From: an uncultured Rikenellaceae bacterium
Lineage (GTDB): Bacteria > Bacteroidota > Bacteroidia > Bacteroidales > Rikenellaceae
DNA: 64,000 nucleotides
NCBI GenBank assembly: GCA_949287525.1
Contig: CASEGL010000007.1
Coordinates: forward strand, 1 to 64,000
Direction of reading: 5' to 3'
Both the position numbers and the translations under genes were made by a program. The notes below the pieces were generated by a model, which saw only the letters and a list, made by a program, of their open reading frames with translations, made no database searches and had not been told where the DNA came from. Positions 26,098 through 35,912 of the stretch are shown here, piece after piece. How positions within the stretch are numbered: position 1 is the stretch's first letter; every line of letters begins with the position of its first letter.

Positions 26098-26685
26098 TTA
26101 CTCGCCCACAACGACCTTGCTGTGACGGATCACCTTGTCGTTCAGCTTGTAGCCCTTTTGCACGACATCGATGATGCGCCCCTTCTGCGCCTCGTTCTGA
26201 GCCGGAATCTTGGCAATCGCCTCATGGAAATCGGTATCCAGCTCCTGTCCGATGGCCTCGATCTCCGTCAAACCGCGGCCGCGCAGCGTGTCGCGCAGCT
26301 TGTTGGAGATCAGCACCACGCCTTCGCGTACGGCTGCCACATCCGAAGCCTTCTCCGTAGCCGCCAACGCCCGCTCCAGATCGTCCATCACGGGCAGCAG
26401 CGACTTGATTACCTCCTCGCCTGCCGACGACACCAGTTCCATCTTCTCCTTCAGCGTGCGCTTGCGGTAATTGTCGAATTCGGCCGACAGGCGCACATAC
26501 TTGTCGCGCCATTCGGCAATTTCGGCTGCCATTTTTTCCGATCCGTTCTCGGCCTCCTGCTTTTCCTCTGCCACATTGGCAGTCTCTTCAGCGGATTCCG
26601 AATCGCACCGTTCGGTTCCGGCAGCAGTTTCCGGATCCTTAACTTCCTGTTCCTCCGTATTTTTCTGCTCTTTATCTTTACGCAT
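26098..26685 (-). CDS. grpE: Nucleotide exchange factor GrpE
   Basis: A 195-residue protein. The first 55 residues are acidic and disordered-looking, then a long coiled coil (EIAEWRDKYVRLSAEFDNYRKRT) and the beta-rich head ending with VVQKGYKLNDKVIRHSKVVV. It releases ADP from DnaK. It forms a two-gene unit with dnaJ, the common Bacteroidota arrangement. No CIRCE element was found upstream. Confidence 0.96.
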   Translation of the reverse strand: MRKDKEQKNTEEQEVKDPETAAGTERCDSESAEETANVAEEKQEAENGSEKMAAEIAEWRDKYVRLSAEFDNYRKRTLKEKMELVSSAGEEVIKSLLPVMDDLERALAATEKASDVAAVREGVVLISNKLRDTLRGRGLTEIEAIGQELDTDFHEAIAKIPAQNEAQKGRIIDVVQKGYKLNDKVIRHSKVVVGE

Positions 26686-26990
26686 GATCGTCGTTTTTTT
26701 ACATTTTCTGCCTTTTACGTGTCAAATCCCATACCAAGCCGCAACTGTCAGTCCATTTGGCACGACGCCGCAAAATAACGGAAAATCTTTCGGTTCCGCA
26801 AAAAACGCTCCTGCCGCCGCAGACAACCGTTTCCCCCACCGTGAACGCGCCCCGACACAACGCAACAACTCCATACGGAACAAACAGATACATGACACGA
26901 CCTCAATGGATACTCATGTAAAACATCGCAACAAACTACAAACAAGATATTTACAAATAATCATACATATTATTAACTTTTTTCTGCAAA
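26686..26990. other. Intergenic region upstream of grpE, nothing recognised
   Basis: About 300 bases between divergent genes. No CIRCE repeat, no exact TAnnTTTG element on the grpE strand (the closest is TTATTTTG near 26770), and no credible open frame. The right half becomes strongly AT-rich toward the fimbrillin-locus promoters. Confidence 0.4.
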
Positions 26991-26994
26991 ACAA

Positions 26995-27029
26995 TATATT
27001 TGTGATGAAATTTCCTACCTTTATATTTG
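26995..27029 (+). promoter_or_regulatory. Tandem promoter elements of the fimbrillin-like locus
   Basis: Two TATATTTG elements occur at 26995-27002 and 27022-27029. The TTTG that ends the first (26999-27002) lies 19 bp before the second, making a full TTTG-N19-TATATTTG promoter. The first may act as an independent -7 element. Transcription would start near 27036. Confidence 0.75.
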
Positions 27030-27061
27030 CAGTCAAAGTGCGTAGATACGAAAAGGCAATC

Positions 27062-27125
27062 AAAAAATTAGCATCTTTTTTCCGCATGGTGCGGAGAAAC
27101 AAATATTTCACAAAACTAATTTTTT
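27062..27125 (+). promoter_or_regulatory. Structured leader stem just before the small gene
   Basis: A 10-bp perfect stem pairs 27062-27071 (AAAAAATTAG) with 27116-27125. Inside it is a hairpin TCCGCA-TGG-TGCGGA at 27081-27095. The outer stem ends 4 bases before the ATG at 27130, so folding could hide the start region. It is AT-rich, so its stability is modest; regulation is inferred. Confidence 0.4.
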
Positions 27126-27129
27126 ATCT

Positions 27130-27285
27130 ATGGGAACAAACTGCAAAACACCGCTGCGTTATTGCGCTCCGCAAATTGAGTGCATAACCGTACAGACAGA
27201 ACAGGGGATCGCCATCTCCGGACAGGCTGGCGATTATCAGGAAGGTGGCGACATGACTCAAACCTCCAGCTACATTCAGTATTAA
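27130..27285 (+). CDS. 51-residue small protein preceding a fimbrillin-like gene
   Basis: The frame runs 51 codons from ATG at 27130 to TAA at 27285. It starts MGTNCKTPLRYCAPQIECI and continues with a TVQTEQGIAISGQAGDY segment. The pattern aromatic-x-x-P-x-(I/V)-E-x-(I/V) followed about 10 residues later by (A/S)-x-SG is, from my knowledge, typical of short Bacteroidales proteins encoded next to fimbrillin and related surface genes. It lies right after the tandem promoters and 42 bp before the large lipoprotein gene, so both are probably in one transcript. It has three cysteines and no signal peptide or membrane helix. Function unknown. Confidence 0.68.
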   Translation: MGTNCKTPLRYCAPQIECITVQTEQGIAISGQAGDYQEGGDMTQTSSYIQY

Positions 27286-27327
27286 CCCTTTTCCAGTTAT
27301 TAATCCCCCACAACTTTTCTGACTGAC

Positions 27328-29178
27328 ATGAATAAATTGACACAAGGAGCATCCATCATCGCGATGCTTGCCATGACTGCCTGTGCGCAGCCCGCACAGC
27401 AAACCGATCCTGTCGCATTGCGCACGATCGATCTCTTCATCGGTGCCGACAAAGCCGAGACCCTGGCGGCCGACGGCACCCGCATCTCCTACGACGAATC
27501 CGTTGAAGCCAACTGGGAAGCCGGCGACGTCATTTCCGTTTTCGCCGTCACCAGCAACAACCAGATTCACCACGCCGAGCTGACCGCTCAGGAGGCCGGC
27601 CGCCAGACCGGTTTCGAGGGTCAGATTTCCATCCCCGTTTCGGCCGCCGACGTAACCATCGACCGCATCTATGCCTACTACAACGGTGCAAACATCAACG
27701 TCACCCCGAACATTGCCCACGGATCGCTCTCCTTTACCCTTCCGACCGAGCAGAACGGCGACCACTCCGCCCACAACCTTGGCCTGGCCGTAATGGAAGG
27801 CCCGTGGAACGTTACCGCTGACGCTCAGGAACTCGTTATCGACGAGGTCATCAATTTCACCCCGTTCTTCACCCGTCTGGACGTCATCGTAAACAATCTG
27901 CCGGAGAACGAGCAGATCAAATACATCACCCTCAGCCTCGACGGGTACAACTTCGCCACGGACGCTACGGTAAACTTCTCCGACCTGAGTTTTTCGTCGG
28001 ATCAGTTCGCCGAGACGGCCATCTACCTGCGTGCCGACGCCGAGAACGACCTCACCTACGGCATGGCCAGCATCATCCCGATCAAGTTCACGGCCGCCAC
28101 GCAACTGAACGTGGAGGTTGTAACCTACTCGACAATGGATCCCACGGCCGGCTCGCTCTGCAAGGTTTCCTTCAACACGCCGAACGAACTGGCTCCCTCG
28201 ACGCGCTACAGACTGAACATCGACTTCGGCGCAGCTGCCTCGGAGGAGGTGAAATTCGTCGATTCGAGCAACTTCGTGGAGGCGATCAACAACAACAAGA
28301 GCGGCAACTACGTGCTGACCGAGGACGTTACGTTCTCCTCTTTCCCGAACATCACCGACTTTGCCGGCACGTTCGACGGTGACGGCCACACGATCGACCT
28401 GACCGCTGTCGGCAGCGTATCCAACCCGCAGGCCGGCGTCTTCGGCAACACGACGGGCGATGCTTCCGTATCCAACGTAACGATCAACGCAGGTACCCTC
28501 GACGGCAACACCGGCGAAGGCGGCCTGATCGTCGGTCTGGTTGAGTCCGGCACCCTCACGCTCGACAACGTACACGGCTCGGGCCACATCACGGCCAGCC
28601 GTCACGACGACGCTACGCACATGTTCGGCGGCGGCCTGGTAGGCTTCGTACCGAACAATGCGGCGCTGGTTGCCACCAACTGCTCCTTCACCGGAACCAT
28701 CTCGATCGACCAGTCCGGTTACTACGGCAATGTAAAGAACTCGTACGTCGGCGGTATTGTCGGTTCGGTCGAGACGGGCGGCGACTTTGTTGTCGGCGGC
28801 TCATACAACGGCAACGAACTCGGCGGAGCATCCCGGATCACCAACTGCACGGTAACGAACGCCACGCTCACCAATGTCCGAGGAGAGGGCTTAGTCGACC
28901 CCGACGAGACCGAGTTCTACACGGGCGGCATTGCCGGTCGCTGCACGGGCCTGATCAAAGACTGCTCGGTAGAGAACGTAACGATCACGGCCGAAAGCGC
29001 CGAAGACGGTTCGCACCGTCAGGCCAAACCGATCGTCGGCAACGACTGGAACGAACACGTGGATAACGCCAACAATACCTACACCAACGTGGTAATCAAC
29101 GGCGGCAACGCCCGTACCGGTGTCTACAACGGTACCCGCGCGGCCGGCACGGATGTCCCCTCGTATTCGGATTTGTAG
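27328..29178 (+). CDS. Fimbrillin-like lipoprotein with GLUG-type repeats
   Basis: A 616-residue exported lipoprotein (lipobox MTAC, Cys19). Residues about 30-300 resemble the fimbrillin/Mfa-type beta-sandwich domain of Bacteroidales surface structures (ISVFAVTSNN, INFTPFFTRLDV). Residues about 300-600 form repeats of the GLUG beta-helix type: AGVFGNTTG, GGLIVGLVESG, GGGLVGFVPNN, VGGIVGSVETGG and TGGIAGRCTG. It is most likely surface exposed and could be adhesive or a fimbrial tip or accessory subunit. It may not polymerise, as no other fim-type gene is nearby. It ends with a strong terminator. Confidence 0.8.
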   Translation: MNKLTQGASIIAMLAMTACAQPAQQTDPVALRTIDLFIGADKAETLAADGTRISYDESVEANWEAGDVISVFAVTSNNQIHHAELTAQEAGRQTGFEGQISIPVSAADVTIDRIYAYYNGANINVTPNIAHGSLSFTLPTEQNGDHSAHNLGLAVMEGPWNVTADAQELVIDEVINFTPFFTRLDVIVNNLPENEQIKYITLSLDGYNFATDATVNFSDLSFSSDQFAETAIYLRADAENDLTYGMASIIPIKFTAATQLNVEVVTYSTMDPTAGSLCKVSFNTPNELAPSTRYRLNIDFGAAASEEVKFVDSSNFVEAINNNKSGNYVLTEDVTFSSFPNITDFAGTFDGDGHTIDLTAVGSVSNPQAGVFGNTTGDASVSNVTINAGTLDGNTGEGGLIVGLVESGTLTLDNVHGSGHITASRHDDATHMFGGGLVGFVPNNAALVATNCSFTGTISIDQSGYYGNVKNSYVGGIVGSVETGGDFVVGGSYNGNELGGASRITNCTVTNATLTNVRGEGLVDPDETEFYTGGIAGRCTGLIKDCSVENVTITAESAEDGSHRQAKPIVGNDWNEHVDNANNTYTNVVINGGNARTGVYNGTRAAGTDVPSYSDL

Positions 29179-29207
29179 GGATAACCTGTTTTTGAATCTT
29201 TTTTCCG

Positions 29208-29233
29208 GAGAGCGACCCGTTTGGGTCGCTCTC
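29208..29233 (+). terminator. Terminator of the fimbrillin-like locus
   Basis: An 11-bp perfect stem (29208-29218 with 29223-29233) with a 4-base loop, 29 bases after the stop, followed by TTCATTAT. Confidence 0.85.
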
Positions 29234-29424
29234 TTCATTATACCAGCCCCCTCGCTTCCGCCCCTTCCAGACCCTGACCTCCGCTAAAAAGCTACTTACA
29301 CACTGGACGACAACCTGTTACAAATAAGTATAAATACCCATTTTTCACCAAAAATCGCGGCTGTCCGTCCGCCGATAGGCCGGATTTCGCTATTTTTATT
29401 GCGTTTTTCAGACACTTTTCTACG

Positions 29425-30555
29425 ATGATTGACTTTCTGACCCTGCCCTCGCCGTGCTACATCCTGGACGAACAATCACTGCTCCGCAATATGGCCGTGA
29501 TCGACAAAGTACGCCACGCGACCGGTGCAGAGATCATCGTCGCCCTGAAGGCATGCGCCATGTGGCGCATCTTCCCGACCCTCCGCGAACACTCCGACGG
29601 GGCAACGGCCAGCTCGGCCGCCGAAGCCCGTCTGGTGCTGGAGGAGTACGGCTGCAAGACCCACACCTACGCTCCGGTCTATACGGATGCCGATTTTCCC
29701 GAGATCCTGCGCTGCAGCGACCACATCACCTTCAACTCGCTCAACCAGTGGCAGCGTTTCGGCGCCCGCGCCCGTGCGGCAGGCGTCTCGTGCGGCCTGC
29801 GGGTCAATCCGCTCTACTCGACCGTCGAGACCGACCTCTACAATCCGGCCGCACCTGACTCCAGGCTCGGCATCCATGCCGAAGAGCTGCCGGCGCTGCC
29901 CGACGGCATCGAGGGCATCCATTTCCACACGCTCTGCGAATCGCGTCCGGACGATCTCGAAGCGACGCTCACCGCCTTCGAGCAGCGATTCGGCCACCTG
30001 CTCCCGCAGGCCAAATGGGTCAATATGGGAGGCGGCCATCTGATGACGGCCGAAGATTATGACGAGAACCGGCTGATCGACATCCTGCGCGGCTTCCGCC
30101 AGCGGTGGCCCCACCTGCGGGTCATTCTCGAACCCGGCAGCGCCTTCACCTGGCGCACGGGCTGGCTGACCTCCACGATCCAGGACATCGTCCACAACGG
30201 CGGCGTCCATACGGCCATGCTCGACGTATCGTTCGCCTGCCACATGCCCGACACGCTCGAAATGCCCTACAAACCGGCCATCATCGGCGCACACGACCCC
30301 CGCGAAGGCGAAACCCGCTGGCGCATGGGCGGCAACTGCTGCCTGGCGGGCGACTACAAGGGCGACTGGGCCTTCGACCGCGAGCCGCAGATCGGCGACC
30401 GGATCGTCTTCGAGGACATGATCCACTACACGATGGTCAAGACCACCATGTTCAACGGCGTCAGCCACCCCTCGATCGCCATCCTCCACACGGACGGCCG
30501 CTGCGAGGTGGTCCGCCGCTTCGGCTACGAGGATTTCCGCGACCGCATGTCGTAG
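29425..30555 (+). CDS. nspC: Carboxynorspermidine/carboxyspermidine decarboxylase
   Basis: A 376-residue PLP enzyme of the alanine-racemase-fold decarboxylases. Lys42 in IVALKACAMW is the PLP lysine. VNMGGGHLMT is the phosphate-binding glycine loop and EPGSAFTW the substrate region; FHTLCES carries a conserved His. CHMPDTLEMPYKP and MGGNCCLAGDYKGDW are the NspC-type C-terminal blocks with the second-subunit Cys and Asp. It decarboxylates carboxy(nor)spermidine to spermidine or norspermidine. Its pathway partner is the dehydrogenase at 34643-35836. A TATTTTTA element at 29391 is a weak promoter candidate. Confidence 0.94.
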   Translation: MIDFLTLPSPCYILDEQSLLRNMAVIDKVRHATGAEIIVALKACAMWRIFPTLREHSDGATASSAAEARLVLEEYGCKTHTYAPVYTDADFPEILRCSDHITFNSLNQWQRFGARARAAGVSCGLRVNPLYSTVETDLYNPAAPDSRLGIHAEELPALPDGIEGIHFHTLCESRPDDLEATLTAFEQRFGHLLPQAKWVNMGGGHLMTAEDYDENRLIDILRGFRQRWPHLRVILEPGSAFTWRTGWLTSTIQDIVHNGGVHTAMLDVSFACHMPDTLEMPYKPAIIGAHDPREGETRWRMGGNCCLAGDYKGDWAFDREPQIGDRIVFEDMIHYTMVKTTMFNGVSHPSIAILHTDGRCEVVRRFGYEDFRDRMS

Positions 30556-30603
30556 GCCGGGCAGCCACCCCACACAGACAATACAGAAACACAACATACG
30601 ATT

Positions 30604-31899
30604 ATGGACAACTTTACCCCGACACAATATCAGCTCCGCTGCATTGCCACCGACCGGCTGTTCGAGGACGACGGACTGGCGCTGGAAGACCCCCAGTGCA
30701 AATGCGCCTCGCTCATCCGCACGGAATATGCCAAGAAACAGCTCGAAGTACGCGACGACTCCTGCGGACTCTACAAGTTCTGCGACTGGCTGCCCGTACG
30801 GCGCACGCTGAAAGGATCGGCCGCTCCCGTCACCTACAAGAGCAAGGGGCTGGCCGAGGCTATCGGACTCGACAACCTCTACATCACCTTCAGCGGCTAC
30901 TGGCCCGCCATCGGTGCCGACATGACCACCTGCTCGTTCAAGGAGACCGAGGCCTACAGCGTATGCGGCCGCTTCGACGAGACGGCAGGCCGCATCCTCG
31001 TGGTCGCCTCGGCCGGCAACACGGCCCGCGCCTTTGCGAAGGTCTGCTCGGAGAACAACATTCCCCTGCTGCTGTGCGTTCCGGAGGACAATCTGGACGC
31101 ACTGTGGTTCGAGGCTCCGCTCAACGGCTGCGTGAAGCTGATCGCCGTGCAGAAGGGAGCCGACTATTTCGACGCCATCCACCTGAGCAACACGGTACTC
31201 AAGTCGCACCGGTTCGTGGCCGAGGGAGGAGCCAAGAATGTCGCCCGCCGCGACGGCATGGGAACGACCGTCCTGTCGGCAGCCACGTTCATCGGCCGCA
31301 TTCCCGACTACTATTTCCAGGCTGTCGGCAGCGGCACGGGAGCCATCGCCGCCTGGGAAGCAGCCCAGCGCCTGGCCGCCGACGGCCGCTTCGGCGAAAA
31401 CCGCATGAAGCTGATGGTTGCACAGAACGCCCCCTTCGTGCCGATGTACGACGCATGGCGCGCCCGCTCGCGCGAGATGTTCGCCTATGAGGACCACCGC
31501 GCCCGCCGCGACGCCTCGATCATCGATGCCAAGGTTCTCTCCAACCGCAAGCCGCCCTACAGCATTGCCGGCGGCCTGTTCGACGCGCTGACCGCCACCG
31601 ACGGCGACTTCTTCGTCTCGACGAACGCCGCCCTGCGCAAGGCCTCGCGCCTGTTCGAGCAGACGGAAGGGGTGGACATCCACCACGCGGCAGCCATTGC
31701 CGTCGATGCGCTCATGCAGGCCGTCAAGGCAGGCAAGGTCGCCAAGGACGCAACCGTCATGCTCAACATCACGGGCGGCGGCGAACGCCTCTTCAAGAAG
31801 GACAAACAGATGTGGAACCTGAAGCCGGCCATCATCTTCCCGCTGACGGCCAAGGAATCCGACATCATCGCCCGCACCGAGGCATTGTTTGCCGAATAG
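30604..31899 (+). CDS. Probable cysteate synthase (threonine synthase family)
   Basis: A 431-residue fold-type II PLP enzyme related to threonine synthase. The PLP lysine is Lys113 in TTCSFKETEAY; the family threonine synthases have SFKDR there, whereas cysteate synthases have a SFKE-type motif. VVASAGNTARAFA and AVGSGTGAIAAWEA are the PLP phosphate and substrate loops. Cysteate synthase makes L-cysteate from O-phosphoserine and sulfite, known from methanogen coenzyme M synthesis and, in Bacteroidota such as Alistipes, from sulfonolipid synthesis. It follows nspC by 48 bp in the same direction. A true threonine synthase is the main alternative. Confidence 0.77.
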   Translation: MDNFTPTQYQLRCIATDRLFEDDGLALEDPQCKCASLIRTEYAKKQLEVRDDSCGLYKFCDWLPVRRTLKGSAAPVTYKSKGLAEAIGLDNLYITFSGYWPAIGADMTTCSFKETEAYSVCGRFDETAGRILVVASAGNTARAFAKVCSENNIPLLLCVPEDNLDALWFEAPLNGCVKLIAVQKGADYFDAIHLSNTVLKSHRFVAEGGAKNVARRDGMGTTVLSAATFIGRIPDYYFQAVGSGTGAIAAWEAAQRLAADGRFGENRMKLMVAQNAPFVPMYDAWRARSREMFAYEDHRARRDASIIDAKVLSNRKPPYSIAGGLFDALTATDGDFFVSTNAALRKASRLFEQTEGVDIHHAAAIAVDALMQAVKAGKVAKDATVMLNITGGGERLFKKDKQMWNLKPAIIFPLTAKESDIIARTEALFAE

Positions 31900-31915
31900 G
31901 GTGCAGCCCCGACAC

Positions 31916-31961
31916 TGCGACACGACCGGCAGCGACTGCAGTCACCGCCGGTCGTGTCGCA
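31916..31961 (+). terminator. Terminator after the cysteate synthase gene
   Basis: A 15-bp perfect stem (31916-31930 with 31947-31961) around a 16-base loop, 16 bases after the stop. The T-run is weak (TGTTTA). Confidence 0.72.
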
Positions 31962-31997
31962 TGTTTACGGCCGCCCCTCCCCGTCCGGCACGACACT

Positions 31998-32029
31998 TTT
32001 GCGAAAGTGGCAAAATAGCCCTATTTTTG
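31998..32029 (+). promoter_or_regulatory. Promoter of the DEAD-box helicase gene
   Basis: TTTG at 31998-32001, 20 bp spacer, TATTTTTG at 32022-32029: a full Bacteroidota consensus. It gives a leader of about 90 nt and supports the start at 32127 over an in-frame upstream start at 32058. Confidence 0.82.
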
Positions 32030-32126
32030 CAGACGCACAGCGCTGTGCGCACGGCACTTGCCGATGCCGCACGGCCGCCATACCCTACTGCGGGCCCGAC
32101 CGGTCCGCCCCAAAACAACAGACAAC

Positions 32127-33629
<1,503 letters not shown>

Positions 33630-33649
33630 CACACGGCTACATACACAGC

Positions 33650-33682
33650 AGCAGGAGAGTTCACGATGAACTCCCCTGCTGT
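33650..33682 (+). terminator. Terminator after the helicase gene
   Basis: A 15-bp stem with one mismatch (33650-33664 with 33668-33682) and a 3-base loop, 20 bases after the stop. Confidence 0.7.
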
Positions 33683-33883
33683 CATATCCGCCTCTGCCGC
33701 AGCCCCGCACAATCCGCAGCTCCGCACGCCACCCCTGCCCTGCCGCAGTCTCCTTCCGGCGCCCTATCGCGCCGCCGCATCCTGACGCAGGCGGCATGAC
33801 AACCGCGCGGCAGCGGCACACCGGCGTCGCGAAGCCGCTCCGGCCGACGGCTGCACGGCACGCCACAGGACAGGACAGGACAC

Positions 33884-33914
33884 AAAAAAAGTCCCGATCT
33901 TACGATCGGGACTT
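33884..33914 (-). terminator. Terminator of tRNA-Gln
   Basis: On the minus strand a stem of 11 bp (33914-33904 with 33899-33889) and a 4-base loop followed by a run of seven T residues, 10 bases after the mature tRNA end. Confidence 0.9.
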
Positions 33915-33923
33915 CGGCTTTTT

Positions 33924-33996
33924 GTTGGGCTACCTGGATTCGAACCAAGAAAAACAGGACCAGAATCTGTTGTGTTACCATTACACCATAGCCCAA
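33924..33996 (-). tRNA. tRNA-Gln (anticodon CTG)
   Basis: The minus strand folds into a full 73-nt cloverleaf. The acceptor stem is TTGGGCT paired with AGCCCAA. The D-arm contains TAATGGTAA, the anticodon loop reads TTCTGGT (anticodon CTG), and the T-arm is CTTGG-TTCGAAT-CCAGG. CCA is not encoded. The U1-A72 pair is the weak end pair characteristic of tRNA-Gln; the discriminator base is C rather than the G of E. coli. The gene has its own promoter and terminator and stands alone. Confidence 0.94.
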
Positions 33997-34017
33997 TGTT
34001 CCTCTGAAAAAGCGAGG

Positions 34018-34048
34018 CAAAGATAAGGGGAGTTTTCCATTTCTGCAA
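34018..34048 (-). promoter_or_regulatory. Promoter of tRNA-Gln
   Basis: On the minus strand TTG (34048-34046), 20 bp spacer, TATCTTTG (34025-34018). The transcript would start near 34011, about 15 nt before the mature tRNA 5' end. Confidence 0.85.
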
Positions 34049-34140
34049 CAGTTCGACCATATTTTTTCAATAAAAAAGCGATTTTTCTTCCCCATCCTCC
34101 CTTTCGCCGGCGCAGCAGTCCTCCGTCCCGGTCTTTTGCT

Positions 34141-34148
34141 TATCTTTA
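34141..34148 (+). promoter_or_regulatory. Weak -7 element before the small exported protein
   Basis: TATCTTTA, one mismatch from TAnnTTTG at the last base, 23 bases upstream of the ATG at 34172. No -33 element. Confidence 0.4.
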
Positions 34149-34171
34149 CTTCAATCCTAAACGCCACATCC

Positions 34172-34528
34172 ATGAAAAAACTGCTGTTTCTCGGCATCGT
34201 CGTCATTCTCGGCGCTCTGCTGGTCATCACCTGCCCCGATCGAGAGAAACATGTCGAGGCCATCGACCGGGTTATCGACTACTCCGTCAACCGCGCTGCC
34301 GAGGAGTCCGGCAGCGCCTTCTCCGACGAGTACCTCGGCACCCTGCTGATCTCCCAGCTCTCCTCGCTCGCCGTCGAGTCGTTCCTCGAAGTGGACAACT
34401 ACTTCGTGGTCAGCATCGGCCGGCTCGCCTTTCCGGGCGAAGAACCGCAGACCATCTCCGTCGGCCTGCTCGGCCACGTATTCACCGTGGACAAAGAGGA
34501 GGCCTACGAACTGCTGACCTCCGAGTAG
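34172..34528 (+). CDS. Small protein with N-terminal membrane anchor
   Basis: A 118-residue protein. The start at 34172 is chosen because it opens with MKKLLFLGIVVILGALLVITCP, a signal anchor or uncleaved signal peptide; the alternative upstream start (34136) puts 12 extra residues before it. The remaining about 95 residues are predicted to be outside the cytoplasm and mixed helical/strand, with FVVSIGRLAF and SVGLLGHVFTV beta-like segments. It somewhat resembles short DUF4359-type proteins (P-x-x-x-x-Y/H after the anchor), but I cannot confirm that. Function unknown; it is followed by a bidirectional terminator. Confidence 0.7.
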   Translation: MKKLLFLGIVVILGALLVITCPDREKHVEAIDRVIDYSVNRAAEESGSAFSDEYLGTLLISQLSSLAVESFLEVDNYFVVSIGRLAFPGEEPQTISVGLLGHVFTVDKEEAYELLTSE

Positions 34529-34581
34529 CGCTACCGCCGGCCGTCCCGCACACAGCCGCCGCACACTACCCGCACACAACA

Positions 34582-34619
34582 GGAACGGCCGCCCCGCAAA
34601 GGGACGGCCGTTCCGTTTT
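34582..34619. terminator. Bidirectional terminator hairpin
   Basis: GGAACGGCCG (34582-34591) pairs with 34605-34614, extended by C/G pairs inside, then GTTTTG. It lies between convergent genes ending at 34528 and 34643. Confidence 0.85.
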
Positions 34620-34642
34620 GTCGGTTGATCGGAAGCCTGCTC

Positions 34643-35836
34643 TTAGTCCACCTCCAGATCAATGTCGAATTTCTCGACCCAGGGCAGTCCGCGCTCGCCA
34701 ATCTCGGCCATGAAGGGATCCGGATCGAACTCCTCCACGTTGAAGACGCCCGGCTTGCGCCACAGGCCGCGTGCGAACATCTCGGCACCCAGCGCTGCCG
34801 GCACACCCGTCGTGAAGCTGACGGCCTGCGTTCCGGTCTCGTGGAAAGCCTTCTCGTGATCGCAGTTGTTGTAGATGTAATACGTGCGCTCCTTGCCGTC
34901 CTTGATACCCTTGATGCGGCAGCCGATCGACGTCTGGCCCGTATAGTGTTCGCCGAGCGACTTGGGATCGGGCAGCACCGCCTTGAGGAACTGGATCGGC
35001 ACGATCTCCACGCCGTTGTACATCACCGGATCGATGCGCGCCATGCCGATATTCTGGATCACGCGCAGGTGGGTCAGATACTCCTGGCCGAAGGTCATCC
35101 AGAAGCGGGCGCGCTTGATGGTCGGATAGTTCTTCACGAGCGACTCCAGCTCCTCGTGGTAGATCACGTAGGATTCGCGCTCGCCGATCTCCGGATAGTG
35201 CAGCCCCTTGTGGATTTCGTGGGGTTCGGTCTCCACCCACCGGCCGTTCTCCCAGTACTTGCCGCGCTGGGTCACCTCACGGATGTTGATCTCCGGATTG
35301 AAGTTGGTGGCGAAGGCCATGCCGTGGTTGCCGGCGTTGCAATCCACGATGTCGAGGTAGTGGATCTCGTCGAAGTGGTGCTTGGCGGCATAGGCGGTGT
35401 AGATCGACGTCACGCCGGGGTCGAAGCCGCAGCCGAGAATGGCCGTCAGCCCCGCCTCGCGGAAACGGTCGCGGTAGGCCCACTGCCACGAATATTCGAA
35501 GTGCGCCTCGTCCTTGGGTTCGTAATTGGCCGTATCGAGGTAGTTCACGCCGCACTCGAGGCAGGCGTCCATGATCGTCAGATCCTGATAGGGCAGCGCC
35601 ACATTGATGACGATGTCGGGACGGAAAGCACGCATCAGTGCGGTCAGCTCCTCGACGCTGTCGGCATCCACCCGTGCGGTCTTGATGCGGTCGCCGCCTA
35701 CGGCTGCGGCAATGTCGTCGGCTTTGCTTTTGGTGCGGCTCGCCAACATGATCTCGCTGAATACGGGACTGGCGGCTACCTTGTGCGCTACGACGGTACC
35801 CACACCGCCCGCACCGATTATCAGTACTTTGCTCAT
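34643..35836 (-). CDS. Carboxy(nor)spermidine dehydrogenase (saccharopine dehydrogenase family)
   Basis: A 397-residue NAD(P)-dependent enzyme starting MSKVLIIGAGGVGTVVAHK (Rossmann loop GAGGVG). ASRTKSKAD, NVALPYQDL, YLDTANYEP and LGCGFDPGVTS are signature stretches of the saccharopine/carboxynorspermidine dehydrogenase group. It reductively condenses aspartate semialdehyde with putrescine (or diaminopropane) to carboxyspermidine. NspC, encoded at 29425-30555, completes the route to spermidine. The longer open frame upstream crosses the pnuC-like gene in antisense and is not coding. Confidence 0.92.
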   Translation of the reverse strand: MSKVLIIGAGGVGTVVAHKVAASPVFSEIMLASRTKSKADDIAAAVGGDRIKTARVDADSVEELTALMRAFRPDIVINVALPYQDLTIMDACLECGVNYLDTANYEPKDEAHFEYSWQWAYRDRFREAGLTAILGCGFDPGVTSIYTAYAAKHHFDEIHYLDIVDCNAGNHGMAFATNFNPEINIREVTQRGKYWENGRWVETEPHEIHKGLHYPEIGERESYVIYHEELESLVKNYPTIKRARFWMTFGQEYLTHLRVIQNIGMARIDPVMYNGVEIVPIQFLKAVLPDPKSLGEHYTGQTSIGCRIKGIKDGKERTYYIYNNCDHEKAFHETGTQAVSFTTGVPAALGAEMFARGLWRKPGVFNVEEFDPDPFMAEIGERGLPWVEKFDIDLEVD

Positions 35837-35904
35837 TTTGGAATGGTGTATTGTGTTTGTATTAAACATCCGGCCGCCGGCACCCCGCCGGTCGTACCGT
35901 TCTA

Positions 35905-35912
35905 CAAATATA
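35905..35912 (-). promoter_or_regulatory. -7 element of the carboxyspermidine dehydrogenase gene
   Basis: TATATTTG on the minus strand, giving a leader of about 60 nt before the ATG at 35836. No matching -33 element. Confidence 0.55.

Noticed and set aside
26686..26800. CIRCE/HrcA operator before grpE
   Set aside because: No TTAGCACTC-N9-GAGTGCTAA inverted repeat on either strand.
29476..31923. Long open frame antisense to nspC and cysteate synthase (about 815 codons)
   Set aside because: Same shadow effect; both plus-strand genes have clear family motifs.
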